From positions 357,239 through 421,238 of the forward strand of contig NZ_NWSQ01000004.1 in the NCBI RefSeq assembly GCF_002531725.1: a stretch of 64,000 nt of DNA, written 5' to 3'. Shown one piece after another: positions 51,062-60,167 of the stretch. The notes under the pieces were generated by a model that worked only from the letters and a program-made list of their open reading frames with translations, made no database searches and was not told where the DNA came from. Every line of letters starts with the position of its first letter. The stretch's first letter is position 1. The stretch comes from Rhizobium sp. L43. Its GTDB lineage: Bacteria; Pseudomonadota; Alphaproteobacteria; Rhizobiales; Rhizobiaceae. A program made the position numbers and the translations under genes.

Positions 51062-52390
51062 GTGTTTCGTCACAGCGACGTTCGACGCGGCCGCGGCGGC
51101 TCCATCGCAGTACAGATAGGGTGTGGCGGTTTATTGTTTAAGAGGGCTCGGATCACGGCGAAATCCGCGAGTTGGCGATCGACATTCGCAAGGCGGGTTC
51201 TGACCGCGTTTCTGGCCGTTGGTCTCCTGTCGGCCGTCGCTGCTGCCGTCGAGGCCGGGGATCCGCTGCTTGCCTATGGCGCGCGCATCGTCGGCGACGA
51301 TGCAAGAACGCGCATCGTTATCGATTTCGATCGTGAGCCGCGCTTCTCCGTCCACTATATCGCCAATCCGGAACGCATCGTCATCGACCTGCCGGCCACC
51401 GCCTTCGGCTTTCCGGCCAAGGATCTCGCCGCCCGCGGCCTGTTCAAGGATATCCGTTACGGCAAGATGGACGAGGAAAGCGCCCGCATCGTGCTGACGA
51501 CGGCCGGGCCGGTGAAGCTGGCGCTCGCCAAGGTGCAGGCCGACGAGGCCGGCAAGGGGCATCGTCTCGTGCTCGATGCCGAGATGATCGACAAGCAGGC
51601 CTTTGCCGAACTGGTCAAAACGCAATCCTGGAGCGACCGGACTGAGGCGGCTGAGACGACCAGCGCCATTCCGGCACCGGAGAAGGCCGCCCCCGGCGAT
51701 TTCGTCATCGCCGTCGACGCTGGCCATGGCGGCATCGACACCGGTGCGATCGGCGTCGACACCAAGACCGAGGAAAAGCAGGTGACGCTCGCCTTCGCCA
51801 AGGCCTTGACCGACCGGCTGAACAAGGAGCCGGGCATCAAGGCCTTCCTGACGCGTGAGGATGACGAGTTCCTGTCGCTTTCGCAGCGCGTGCTGATCGC
51901 CCGCCAGAACCATGCCGGGCTGTTCATTTCGCTGCATGCCGACACGCTGAAGCAGAAGGATATCCGCGGCGCCACCGTCTATACGATCTCCGACAAGGCG
52001 TCAGACAAGCTTGCCGCCGACCTGGCCGAACGTGAAAACCTCTCCGACCAGATCGCCGGCAAGGAGACCGTCGCCGAGCCGCCCGAGGTCGCCGATATCC
52101 TGCTCGATCTGACACGGCGCGAGACCCAGGCCTTTTCGATCTCGCTGGCCGAGAGCGTGCTGAATTCCTTCAAGGATCAGGTCGGCACCATCAACAATCC
52201 GCACCGTCATGCCGGTTTCCGCGTGCTGCAGGCCCCTGACGTGCCGTCGATCCTCCTCGAGCTCGGTTTCCTTTCCAATGCCGAGGACGAGAAACTGCTG
52301 CTCGACGAGACCTGGCGCGGCAAGATCGTCGGTCTTTTGACCGATGCAGTGAAGCGATACCGCGCCGCCGTCATGGCGAATGGCGGGTAA
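51062..52390 (+). CDS. amiC: N-acetylmuramoyl-L-alanine amidase with AMIN domain
   Basis: Periplasmic zinc amidase that splits septal peptidoglycan for daughter-cell separation. It has 442 residues from a GTG at 51062. An N-terminal membrane/signal segment lies at about 43-66 (FARRVLTAFLAVGLLSAVAAAVEA), the AMIN targeting domain at about 68-172 and an Amidase_3 catalytic domain at about 215-435, with zinc ligands in VDAGHGGIDTGA and SLHAD and the conserved E in LLELGFLSNAED. The 40 residues before the signal segment look unusual, so the real start may be further in (for example near 51131 or 51160); no clear ribosome-binding site decides it. Confidence 0.88.
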   Translation: MFRHSDVRRGRGGSIAVQIGCGGLLFKRARITAKSASWRSTFARRVLTAFLAVGLLSAVAAAVEAGDPLLAYGARIVGDDARTRIVIDFDREPRFSVHYIANPERIVIDLPATAFGFPAKDLAARGLFKDIRYGKMDEESARIVLTTAGPVKLALAKVQADEAGKGHRLVLDAEMIDKQAFAELVKTQSWSDRTEAAETTSAIPAPEKAAPGDFVIAVDAGHGGIDTGAIGVDTKTEEKQVTLAFAKALTDRLNKEPGIKAFLTREDDEFLSLSQRVLIARQNHAGLFISLHADTLKQKDIRGATVYTISDKASDKLAADLAERENLSDQIAGKETVAEPPEVADILLDLTRRETQAFSISLAESVLNSFKDQVGTINNPHRHAGFRVLQAPDVPSILLELGFLSNAEDEKLLLDETWRGKIVGLLTDAVKRYRAAVMANGG

Positions 52391-52394
52391 CGCT

Positions 52395-52480
52395 TTTGTC
52401 CCAAAATCGTTCGTGGCTGCGGAATGATGGCATCCATAAAAACAAGGACTTAAAGTCCGTCGCATGAATCGAATTCTGAG
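52395..52480. repeat. palindromic intergenic repeat (CATAAAAACAA family), copy 2
   Basis: After the amiC stop the words GATGGCATCCATAAAAACAAGG match GGCATGCATAAAAACAAAGG at 26518-26536. A small GGACT/AGTCC hairpin (52446-52458) and GTCGCATGAATCG follow. It is probably a member of an abundant rhizobial repeat family. Confidence 0.55.
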
Positions 52481-52751
52481 CGAAATGGCTCAGATCGGCG
52501 GCGGGGGCGGGCGTTGCTTGGATGTGACAGTCCTAATGAAACGAGTCCGCAGCGGTGAATGCGGCGGGCAGAGCCCTATTTTCCTCACAATCGCGCCGTT
52601 ACTCCGGCTTATGTTTCGTAAGCCTTGAGCGCGGAATCGGCTTGTGGCGGTAGCGCTCATGGAGTAAGCCGCGCAACGTGCAAATTGCCTTGATCCATGC
52701 AATCGTTGCGTCTGCGCCGATTGACGATCGAAGAGACCGGTAGCTGAAAAT
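52481..52751. other. remaining leader region before mrcA
   Basis: The 361-base amiC-mrcA gap holds the repeat copy above and then about 270 bases without a gene. I see no terminator with a U-run, so some amiC transcripts could reach mrcA. No clear promoter was found by eye. Confidence 0.35.
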
Positions 52752-55211
52752 ATGGTTAGACTTTTTGGATATTTCTTCGGAATGGCCTGCGTCCTGTTTC
52801 TGGTCGCGGCGGCGGGTGTTGCCATCTATCTCGCCAACGTCGCGAAGGATCTCCCGGACTATGCCGTTCTGAACAGCTATGCGCCGCCGGTGACCACCCG
52901 TGTCCACGCCGGCAACGGCGCTCTGATGGCGGAATACGCCAAGGAAAAGCGTCTCTTCCTGCCGATCCAGGCCGTCCCCGACCGCGTGAAGGCGGCGTTC
53001 CTGTCGGCTGAAGACAAGAATTTCTACAATCATCCCGGCGTTGATCTCACCGGTCTCGGCCGCGCAATCCTCGTCAACCTGCAGAATTTCGGTTCCGGCC
53101 GCCGGCCGGTCGGCGCCTCCACGATCACCCAGCAGGTGGCCAAGAACTTCCTTTTGAGCTCGGACCAGACGATCGACCGCAAGATCAAGGAAGCGATCCT
53201 CTCCTTCCGGATCGAGCAGGCCTACAGCAAGGACAAGATCCTCGAACTCTATCTGAACGAGATCTTCTTCGGCATGAATTCCTACGGCATCGCCGGCGCC
53301 GCACTCACCTATTTCAATAAATCCGTGACCGAGCTGACCGTCGCCGAGGCGGCCTATCTCGCCTCGCTGCCGAAAGGGCCTGCCAATTACCATCCCTTCC
53401 GCCATCCGGAAGCTGCGCTCGAGCGCCGCAACTGGGTCATCGACCGCATGGTCGAGAACGGCTATGTCAGCCAGAGCGACGGCGAGGAAGCCAAAAAGCA
53501 GCCGCTCGGCGTCACCGCCCGCTCGACCGGCCCCTCGCTTTTCGCTTCGGACTATTTCGCCGAAGCGGTGCGTCGCCAGCTGATCGACCAGTATGGCGAG
53601 AAGGTCCTTTATGAGGGCGGCCTTTCGGTGCGCACCTCGCTCGATCCGCAGATGCAGCTCGCTGCCCGCAAGGCGCTGCAGGACGGCCTTGTCACCTATG
53701 ACGAGCGCCGCGGTTTCCACGGCCCGATAAAGCAGATCGATGCAAGCGGTGACTGGGGCAAGGCGCTTGCCGATATTCCCGCCCTGTCCGACGTGCCGGA
53801 GTGGCGGCTTGCCGTCGTGCTCGCCGTCTCCGACAGCAACGTCGACATCGGCCTGCAGCCGACCAAGGATGGAAGCGGCAAGGTTTCAGCCGAGCGTCAA
53901 CGCGGCACCATCGACGCCAAGAACATGCAGTGGGCTTTCCGTTCGTCCGACGGCGCCCGCAAGACCACGAAATCGCCGGTCGGCGCCGTCGCCCCCGGCG
54001 ACGTCGTCTATGTCGCAAAGCTTGGCGACGACGCGTCGACCTCCTATCGCCTGCAGCAGCCGCCGAAGGTACAGGGCGGCCTGGTCGCCATGGACCCGAA
54101 GACCGGCCGCGTGCTCGCCATGGTCGGCGGCTTCTCTTATTCGCAGTCCGAATTCAACCGCGCCACCCAGGCGATGCGCCAACCGGGCTCCTCGTTCAAG
54201 CCCTTCGTCTACGCCGCGGCGATGGACAATGGCTATACGCCGGCTTCCGTCATCATGGACGCGCCGATCGAGATCGTCTCGGGCGGCCAGGTCTGGAAGC
54301 CGGAAAACTACGGCGGCGAAGTCGGCGGGCCCTCGACGCTGCGCTCGGGCATCGAGCATTCGCGCAACCTGATGACGGTGCGCCTCGCCAACGATCTCGG
54401 CATGAACATCGTCGCCGAATATGCCGAGCGCTTCGGCATCTACGATCACATGCTGCCGGTTCTCTCCATGTCGCTCGGCGCCGGCGACACGACGGTGCTC
54501 CGCATGGTTTCGGCCTATTCGGTCATCGCCAATGGCGGCAAGCAGATCAAGCCGACCTTGATCGACCGCATCCAGGACCGTTACGGCAAGACGATCTTCA
54601 AACATGAGGAGCGTCTCTGCGAGGGCTGCAATGCCGGTGACTGGCAGAACCAGGAAGAGCCTAATGTCGTCGACAACCGCGAAACCGTTCTCGACCCGAT
54701 GACCGCCTACCAGATCACCTCGATGATGCAGGGCGTCATCCAGCGCGGCACTGCCGCCGGCAAGATCGATCTCGGCGGCCGCGACGTCGCCGGCAAGACG
54801 GGCACCACCAACGATGAGAAGGATGCCTGGTTCGTCGGCTTCACGCCGGATCTGGTCGCCGGCCTCTATATGGGCTTCGATACGCCGGCCCCGCTCGGTC
54901 GCGGTGGCACCGGCGGCGTTCTCTCCGCGCCGATCTTCAACGAATTCATGCAGGCTGCCGTCAAGGATGCGCCGGAATCGAAATTCGTCATCCCGCCGGG
55001 CATGAACCTGATCCCGATCGACCGCAAGACCGGCATGGCGGCCGCGGACGGCGATCCGAACACCATTGTCGAGGCCTTCAAGCCCGGCACCGGCCCGGCC
55101 GACAGCTTCTCCGTCATCGGCATGGACAGCACCATGGCGCCGGAAGAGATCCTGAAGACCTCGCCGCAGGCCAATCAGGCTGTCCAGACCGGCACGCCGG
55201 GCCTGTTCTGA
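52752..55211 (+). CDS. mrcA: penicillin-binding protein 1A (class A PBP)
   Basis: Bifunctional peptidoglycan glycosyltransferase and transpeptidase of the inner membrane, 819 residues. One N-terminal transmembrane helix (about 5-28) is followed by the GT51 domain, with catalytic Glu in SAEDKNFYNHPGVD and GASTITQQVAKN. An OB-like insert follows, then the transpeptidase domain with S480-x2-K483 (GSSFKPFVYA), the SRN-type motif (HSRNLMTVR) and K682-TGT. The ATG at 52752 gives a cytosolic tail of only a few residues, as expected. Confidence 0.95.
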   Translation: MVRLFGYFFGMACVLFLVAAAGVAIYLANVAKDLPDYAVLNSYAPPVTTRVHAGNGALMAEYAKEKRLFLPIQAVPDRVKAAFLSAEDKNFYNHPGVDLTGLGRAILVNLQNFGSGRRPVGASTITQQVAKNFLLSSDQTIDRKIKEAILSFRIEQAYSKDKILELYLNEIFFGMNSYGIAGAALTYFNKSVTELTVAEAAYLASLPKGPANYHPFRHPEAALERRNWVIDRMVENGYVSQSDGEEAKKQPLGVTARSTGPSLFASDYFAEAVRRQLIDQYGEKVLYEGGLSVRTSLDPQMQLAARKALQDGLVTYDERRGFHGPIKQIDASGDWGKALADIPALSDVPEWRLAVVLAVSDSNVDIGLQPTKDGSGKVSAERQRGTIDAKNMQWAFRSSDGARKTTKSPVGAVAPGDVVYVAKLGDDASTSYRLQQPPKVQGGLVAMDPKTGRVLAMVGGFSYSQSEFNRATQAMRQPGSSFKPFVYAAAMDNGYTPASVIMDAPIEIVSGGQVWKPENYGGEVGGPSTLRSGIEHSRNLMTVRLANDLGMNIVAEYAERFGIYDHMLPVLSMSLGAGDTTVLRMVSAYSVIANGGKQIKPTLIDRIQDRYGKTIFKHEERLCEGCNAGDWQNQEEPNVVDNRETVLDPMTAYQITSMMQGVIQRGTAAGKIDLGGRDVAGKTGTTNDEKDAWFVGFTPDLVAGLYMGFDTPAPLGRGGTGGVLSAPIFNEFMQAAVKDAPESKFVIPPGMNLIPIDRKTGMAAADGDPNTIVEAFKPGTGPADSFSVIGMDSTMAPEEILKTSPQANQAVQTGTPGLF

Positions 55212-55228
55212 CCTTCGCCGAATTTTTC

Positions 55229-55266
55229 GACGCCCGCCGCGACCCTTTACATCCGCGGCGGGCGTC
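55229..55266 (+). terminator. strong hairpin after mrcA
   Basis: GACGCCCGCCGCG (55229-55241) pairs perfectly with CGCGGCGGGCGTC (55254-55266), 13 bp, loop 12. It lies 17 bases after the mrcA stop and 48 before prfB. The following bases (TCTATG) are a poor U-run, so termination may be partial. Confidence 0.6.
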
Positions 55267-55313
55267 TCTATGTCACCAGCACCTGAAGAAGACCGAGACA
55301 GAGAAGCAGGAAA

Positions 55314-56445
55314 ATGCGAGCCGAAATCGAAAACGTGGTCGATGAAACCAAGCAGGCTATCACCCTGCTGAGGAGGCATCTTTGACTGGGACCAGGCGAT
55401 AAGACGACTGGACTGGTTGAACAACAAGGCAGAGGATCCGAACCTCTGGAATGACGCTTCCGAAGCGCAGAAGCTGATGCGCGAGCGCCAGCAGCTCGAT
55501 GACGGCATCAATGGCGTCAAGCAGCTCGAACAGCAGCTGAACGACAATATCGAGCTGATCGAGCTCGGCGAGGAAGAGGGCGACCAGAGCGTCGTCAAGG
55601 AGGCCGAGGATACGCTGAAGGCCTTGAAGGCCGAAGCCGCCCGCCGCCAGGTGGAAGCCATGCTCTCCGGCGAAGCCGATAGCAACGACACCTATCTCGA
55701 AGTGCATTCCGGCGCCGGCGGCACCGAAAGCCAGGACTGGGCCAACATGCTGCTGCGCATGTATACCCGCTGGGCCGAACGTCAGCGTTTCAAGGTCGAG
55801 CTTCTCGAAGTCCATGACGGCGAAGAAGCGGGCATCAAGTCCGCGACCCTGCTCGTCAAGGGCCACAATGCCTATGGCTGGCTGAAGACGGAATCGGGCG
55901 TGCACCGGCTGGTGCGCATCTCGCCCTATGACAGCAATGCGCGTCGCCACACCTCCTTCTCGTCGATTTGGGTCTATCCCGTCGTCGACGACTCGATCCA
56001 GATCGAGATCAATGAAAGCGACTGCCGCATCGACACCTATCGTTCGTCAGGCGCCGGCGGCCAGCACGTCAACACAACAGACTCGGCCGTGCGCATCACG
56101 CATATGCCGACCGGCATCGTCGTGCAGTGCCAGCAGGAGCGTTCGCAGCACAAGAACCGCGCCAAGGCCTGGGACATGCTGCGCGCCCGCATGTACGAAG
56201 CGGAATTGAAGAAGCGCGAGGACGCCGCCAACGCCGAAGCCGCCTCCAAGACGGATATCGGCTGGGGCCACCAGATCCGCTCCTACGTGCTGCAGCCCTA
56301 CCAGCTGGTTAAGGACCTGCGCACCGGTGTCGCCAGCAGCGCCCCGGACGACGTGCTCGACGGCGATCTGAACGAGTTCATGGAAGCCGCCCTTGCCCAC
56401 CGCATCAGCGGCGCCGCCGACGCGGTCGTCGAGGATGTCGACTGA
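55314..56445 (+). CDS. prfB: peptide chain release factor 2 (programmed +1 frameshift)
   Basis: Releases peptides at UGA and UAA. Translation starts at the ATG at 55314 (GCAGGAA before it) and reads 23 codons to CTT (55380-55382), then an in-frame TGA at 55383-55385. A +1 shift continues with GAC at 55384, giving LRRHL then [12 protein letters not shown] and a total of 376 residues. The site AGG AGG CAT CTT TGA C reproduces the classical prfB autoregulatory site with an internal Shine-Dalgarno three bases before CTT. The catalytic GGQ is in [15 protein letters not shown]. It will be called truncated, or started too late, by automatic annotation that ignores the shift. Confidence 0.95.
55374..55386 (+). 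promoter_or_regulatory. programmed +1 frameshift site of prfB
   Basis: AGGAGGCATCTTTGAC is the slip cassette: a Shine-Dalgarno-like AGGAGG, three-base spacer, CUU and the UGA stop that RF2 itself recognises. Low RF2 favours the shift and so raises RF2. This mechanism is known from E. coli prfB; here it is inferred from the sequence identity of the key elements. Confidence 0.93.
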
Positions 56446-56466
56446 TAGGCGCCACAGCGTCGAGAC

Positions 56467-56497
56467 GCAAAAGCCCCGGAAACGGGGCTTTTCTTTT
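56467..56497 (+). terminator. bidirectional rho-independent terminator
   Basis: AAAAGCCCCGG and CCGGGGCTTTT-type stem (AAAGCCCCG/CGGGGCTTT) around a short loop, with UUUUCUUUU on the plus strand. It serves prfB and, on the opposite strand, possibly the hydrolase gene whose stop is at 56500. Confidence 0.85.
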
Positions 56498-56499
56498 GC

Positions 56500-57528
56500 T
56501 TAAGCCATCGCGCTAACTTCGCTGCCTTGAAACAGCGCTGCCGCCAGATCGGCAATCTCGTCATGAACGGCCGCGCGCTCGATCCCCGGAGGATCGGTAA
56601 AGAGTTCCGCCGCAAAGGCGAGGCCCAGCGCCGAGCCCTCCGGCACGAAGACATAATGTCCAAGGCCGCCGCCGAAGATTTTAAGCGCGCTGCGCTTGAG
56701 CCGCGCATGCAGCCATGCCGAACATTCCTCGGCCGGCGCCGCCCTGTCGGCATCGCCGACCAGGATAAGGGCGGGCGCCTCGACGGTTTTCAGGCTTTCC
56801 CAGGTGAAACAGAGAACCGACCGCCCCGGCGCGCAGACAAGGGCGGCCTTGATTCTGTCATCCCGGTAGGACCGCGACATGCGCGACCAGGAATCACCAA
56901 ACACATCGCTGCTGCGAAGCAATGTCGGGATATGATCGGCAAGGTCGGGAAACTCCCTTGGTCCGCGCGCTCCGCCCGGCTTCATCCTGGATGGTTCGAA
57001 CTGCGAGAATTGGGCGACGGCGCCAAGCAGCAGCATCACGCTATAGGCTCCGGCCGAAAATCCGGCCGCAAACACATGGGTCGTATCGATCTCGCCTGAG
57101 AGATCGTTGAGCCAGCCATCCCGGTGGTCGAGCATGAAGCTCAGATCCGGCGCCCGTTCCCAAAGGCAGGCGAAGCCTTCGGCGCGATAGGGCTCGATGC
57201 CGGTATTGCCGTGATGGCTGACGCCGAGCGCTGCAAATCCGCGATCGACCAGGCGTCGCGCCAGCCACTCCAGCCCGGCTGCCGATCCGCCGGTGCCGTG
57301 CGACAGAAGCACCAAGGGATAGGGTCTGGCCGCCGGCCGGATGGGTGCGTCGCGGGCGACTGCCGCCTTCTGGAACCAGCTTCTTTCCGCCGTATCGCTT
57401 TCCCGCGCCTCATCGGCAGCGGGATACCACAGCGACCAGTTGATGGGTCTGGGGCCGTCTGCGTCCCAGTTCGACCTGTTCTCGTCGTAGAGGACGCCGT
57501 CGCGAAAGCCGAGTTTCATCGCTTGCAT
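56500..57528 (-). CDS. alpha/beta-hydrolase (dienelactone hydrolase-like)
   Basis: A 342-residue soluble hydrolase. The oxyanion-hole segment is VLLSHGTGGSAAGLEWLA and the nucleophile elbow is FAAGFSAGAYS (G-x-S-x-G). A late acidic residue is in ALILVGDADRAAP, and His is in GLGHYVF. The substrate is not known; such predicted dienelactone-hydrolase-like proteins are often general esterases. I chose the ATG at 57528 with GGAGAGG just upstream. It follows the exported protein gene after 25 bases, so it belongs to the nadK unit. Confidence 0.8.
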   Translation of the reverse strand: MQAMKLGFRDGVLYDENRSNWDADGPRPINWSLWYPAADEARESDTAERSWFQKAAVARDAPIRPAARPYPLVLLSHGTGGSAAGLEWLARRLVDRGFAALGVSHHGNTGIEPYRAEGFACLWERAPDLSFMLDHRDGWLNDLSGEIDTTHVFAAGFSAGAYSVMLLLGAVAQFSQFEPSRMKPGGARGPREFPDLADHIPTLLRSSDVFGDSWSRMSRSYRDDRIKAALVCAPGRSVLCFTWESLKTVEAPALILVGDADRAAPAEECSAWLHARLKRSALKIFGGGLGHYVFVPEGSALGLAFAAELFTDPPGIERAAVHDEIADLAAALFQGSEVSAMA

Positions 57529-57553
57529 GCCTCTCCGAACAGATCCCGGCTGT

Positions 57554-58063
57554 TCAATTCGTCGCCTTCTCCACCGTGATGTCGCCGAATTCATCGATCA
57601 GCACGGTCCACCCATCCGGCTCGGCGGCAGGGTTGGTCTTCAGATAAATCGTGGCGAACAGCCCCGGCTGCTTGATGATGCCGTTCGAATTCTCGGGGCG
57701 TATATCCGTAACGTAAGGCTTTAGGTCGCTGATCTCCTGCAGCTCGACGGTCGAGGCGATTGCCGGGCCGGTGTCGGTCTGGGCAATCTGCTGCAGATAG
57801 ACCTTCGAGGTCCTGTCGTCCTGGCGGACGGCAAAGAGCTTGTAATAGCCGTGACGCGGCGTGGCCTTTCCCTCGGGGTTGGCAACGCTCTCGGTGCCCC
57901 CGGGCGCCCGCTCGACATCAGGTGCGTTGCCGTCGTCCTGCCAATAGCCGGTGCTGGTCGCGAAAATCACCGATGCCGGCAGGATGGCATCCTGCGCCGG
58001 CAAGGCTGCGGCGGACCACCCGATGAGGAAAACGGTGGTCATCAATGTCAGACGCATTGCCAT
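57554..58063 (-). CDS. exported protein of unknown function downstream of nadK
   Basis: A 169-residue protein with a clear signal peptide (residues about 3-24, TLMTTVFLIGWSAAALPAQDA). The mature part has no cysteines or motif I recognise and a slightly acidic character. The start ATG at 58063 uses AAGGA inside the last codons of nadK and lies four bases after its stop, so the two are cotranscribed. Function not known. Confidence 0.7.
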   Translation of the reverse strand: MAMRLTLMTTVFLIGWSAAALPAQDAILPASVIFATSTGYWQDDGNAPDVERAPGGTESVANPEGKATPRHGYYKLFAVRQDDRTSKVYLQQIAQTDTGPAIASTVELQEISDLKPYVTDIRPENSNGIIKQPGLFATIYLKTNPAAEPDGWTVLIDEFGDITVEKATN

Positions 58064-58067
58064 TGTC

Positions 58068-58841
58068 TCAATCCTTGAACTGCTCGGCAAGAATACGGTC
58101 GGACCAGGAGCGGTCGGGATCGGACAGGATGCGCGCCGTCATATGCTCCGACTGGGCGATGCGGACATGCAGCACCGATTTGACCTCCGTATTGTCAGCC
58201 ACCGCGTTCACCGGCCGCTTCACCGGCTCGAGGACGTCGATATCGACGGTCACCTTGTTCGGAAGCAGTGCGCCCCTCCAGCGCCGTGGCCGGAAAGCAC
58301 TGACCGGCGTCATGGCGAGCAGTGGCGCCTCGAGCGGCAGGATCGGGCCATGGGCGGAAAGATTATAGGCCGTCGACCCGGCAGGGGTCGCCACCATCAG
58401 CCCGTCGCAGATCAGTTCCTCAAGGCGCACGCGCCCGTCTATCGTGACCCTCAAATTGGCGGCCTGATAGGACTGGCGGAAAAGATAGACCTCGTTGATG
58501 GCAAGCGCGGTCGAATTGGTGCCGTCGGCGTTGGCCGTCGTCATCTGCAATGGGCGGAAGACGTTTTCAACGGCGAGGCAGATGCGCTCCTGAAGGTGTT
58601 CGCTGCGATAGTCGTTCATCAGGAAGCCGACCGAACCGCGATTCATGCCGTAAACCAGCTTGCCGGAGTTCATGGTGTGGTGCAGCGTCTGCAGCATGAA
58701 ACCGTCGCCGCCGAGCGCGACGATGACATCGGCTTCATCAGCCGGGACGTCGCCATAGATGCGAATCAACTCCTCGCGCGCGGCAAGCGCCTCCGTCGTG
58801 GGGGAGGCGAGAAAGGAAAGCGTCTGAAATGAACGGCCCAT
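58068..58841 (-). CDS. nadK: NAD kinase
   Basis: Phosphorylates NAD to NADP using ATP. It is compact, with 257 residues. The family motif GGDG is at residues 44-47 (VALGGDGFMLQT), and the glycine-rich segment ATPAGSTAYNLSAHGPIL contains the second conserved motif. FLMNDYRSE and INEVYLFR also fit. It is the first gene of a three-gene minus-strand unit, divergent from tRNA-Thr. Confidence 0.95.
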   Translation of the reverse strand: MGRSFQTLSFLASPTTEALAAREELIRIYGDVPADEADVIVALGGDGFMLQTLHHTMNSGKLVYGMNRGSVGFLMNDYRSEHLQERICLAVENVFRPLQMTTANADGTNSTALAINEVYLFRQSYQAANLRVTIDGRVRLEELICDGLMVATPAGSTAYNLSAHGPILPLEAPLLAMTPVSAFRPRRWRGALLPNKVTVDIDVLEPVKRPVNAVADNTEVKSVLHVRIAQSEHMTARILSDPDRSWSDRILAEQFKD

Positions 58842-58996
58842 GCAATGCCCTTTGTGATGCTGCTCTAGCTAAAGGATAAAGGGCTGGCGCGACAAGGCCG
58901 TTTTCTCTAGCCGAGCCTTTTGAGCGGCAGCCGACCTCCATACAGACACGAATTTTCCTTTACAGAATCATAGAATCTGCTAGTTGGGCAATTATT

Positions 58997-59072
<76 letters not shown>

Positions 59073-59088
59073 GCCGACGCTCTGTGAG

Positions 59089-59109
59089 CTTCGGCTCGGC
59101 GAGCCGAAG
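59089..59109 (+). terminator. hairpin after tRNA-Thr
   Basis: CTTCGGCTCG is followed by its reverse complement CGAGCCGAAG with one base between, 16 bases after the tRNA. A realistic fold is a 7-bp stem with a 7-base loop. There is no U-run, so this is only a possible processing or termination signal. Confidence 0.4.
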
Positions 59110-59285
59110 AGCGCAGCTCAGCGGAGGCACCGCTTTCCCCAGGTTCGACGTTGCTTCGCTCGATCGCACCCAGCAGATTTTTCAAATGGCAAGTATCGCT
59201 TGATGAACCGCGCGTGAAGGACTGCTTCAGCGCCAATTCAGCCGCGCCCGCCTATCTTCGTCTCATCATCAATGAGGAAACAGCC

Positions 59286-59609
59286 ATGAAGCTCGCACAT
59301 CTCTTTCTCGCCGCAACCATATCAGTCGGTGCGGCTTTCGCGTCCGTCGCACCGGCGGCCGCCATGCCGGCCGAGCGGCCGGCGGTGACGGCCCAGGGTG
59401 ATATCATTCAAGTTCGCGATGGCTGGCGGCGGGATCGCGACCGCGACGACCGTGACGACGGTGGCTGGCGCGATGAGCGCGATTGGCGCCGGTCCGACTG
59501 GCGCGATGATCGCCGTCATTGGCGGCGGTGGCGTGCCGAGCGTTGGCAGGAACGCCGCGAGTGGCGTGATTACGATCGCGGCATACCGTTCTGGCTCTAC
59601 CGCGGCTGA
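59286..59609 (+). CDS. exported Arg/Asp/Trp-rich small protein
   Basis: A 107-residue protein. The first 27 residues form a signal peptide (LAHLFLAATISVGAAFASV, cut after an AxA). From about residue 46 the sequence is a repetitive, highly charged stretch of Arg, Asp and Trp (patterns such as RDRDDRDDGG and WRDERDWRRSDWRDDRR). It ends with GIPFWLYRG. GAGGAAACAGCC precedes the ATG. Similar RcnB-like or DW-rich periplasmic proteins exist, but I cannot assign a function. Confidence 0.75.
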   Translation: MKLAHLFLAATISVGAAFASVAPAAAMPAERPAVTAQGDIIQVRDGWRRDRDRDDRDDGGWRDERDWRRSDWRDDRRHWRRWRAERWQERREWRDYDRGIPFWLYRG

Positions 59610-59613
59610 CGAT

Positions 59614-59641
59614 AAAGGCCCGGATCATCCGGGCCCTTTTT
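59614..59641 (+). terminator. bidirectional rho-independent terminator
   Basis: GGCCCGGAT (59617-59625) faces ATCCGGGCC (59627-59635), followed by five T on the plus strand and preceded by AAA on the other side. It ends the Arg/Asp-rich gene and the convergent small minus-strand gene whose stop codon is at 59641. Confidence 0.8.
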
Positions 59642-59778
59642 CAATGGGTGACGGGTTCGTTGACGCTCGCTTCGATCCTGTCGCCATTGCCGGACTGACC
59701 GGCGCCCGACGGCGACATCACGGCGATGCTGAGCACGGAGGCGACCATGAAGGCAACGACGGCGATCATTATGCGCAT
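59641..59778 (-). CDS. 45-residue exported or membrane protein
   Basis: A short frame with product MRIMIAVVAFMVASVLSIAV followed by a polar tail (SPSGAGQSGNGDRIEASVNE and PVTH). The first 22 residues form a hydrophobic span, or a signal peptide without clear cleavage site, and the tail would be outside. GAGG lies about 11 bases before the ATG. A terminator directly follows. It is one of two adjacent small minus-strand genes. Function unknown. Confidence 0.5.
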   Translation of the reverse strand: MRIMIAVVAFMVASVLSIAVMSPSGAGQSGNGDRIEASVNEPVTH

Positions 59779-59842
59779 AGGCGTTCAATCCTCGTTCGAT
59801 TCCGGGATTAACGCGTGATCGCGGCCGGCGTTCCTGCCGGGA

Positions 59843-60001
59843 TTATTGCACCGGTCCCGGCTGCGCGGCGCCGGGCGCCGTCGGCGACAGGGGATCGGGC
59901 TGGTGGATGGGATGCGAGGTGTCCACCCAGATGATACTGAGAATAATCACGACGAAGACCGAGACAAAGAGGATACCGAAAATCAGCGGTCGAATGGCCA
60001 T
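59843..60001 (-). CDS. 52-residue single-span membrane protein
   Basis: Product begins MAIRPLIFGILFVSVFVVII, one strongly hydrophobic segment (about 5-25), followed by a short Pro-rich tail (HPIHQPDPLSPTAPGAAQPG). AAGGA is 11 bases before the ATG. It lies 64 bases upstream of the 45-residue gene on the same strand, so they may be cotranscribed. Function unknown. Confidence 0.55.
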   Translation of the reverse strand: MAIRPLIFGILFVSVFVVIILSIIWVDTSHPIHQPDPLSPTAPGAAQPGPVQ

Positions 60002-60167
60002 GATAGGGATCGTTCCTTCTTGCTTCTGACCGGTCGCTGCAACCGTTCATCGCCCGATCATAGTGCTCCGGAAGGTCTTTCCAAGGCAAAAGTGGATTTC
60101 TCTGGCATCGGGCAGGTCGGATCGAACCATGCCAGAGATACCGAAGGATTCGGAGACGGGAACTCTC

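Noticed and set aside
55229..55266. Attachment site or mobile-element end, because of the 13-bp perfect inverted repeat
   Set aside because: It lies just after mrcA, with no duplicated target and no transposase; a transcription terminator is the simpler reading.
59110..59150. tRNA-like words (AGCTCAGCGG and GGTTCGAC) after tRNA-Thr
   Set aside because: The distance between them is too short for an anticodon arm, and no acceptor pairing is found. Probably chance or a very old remnant; no integrated element follows it.
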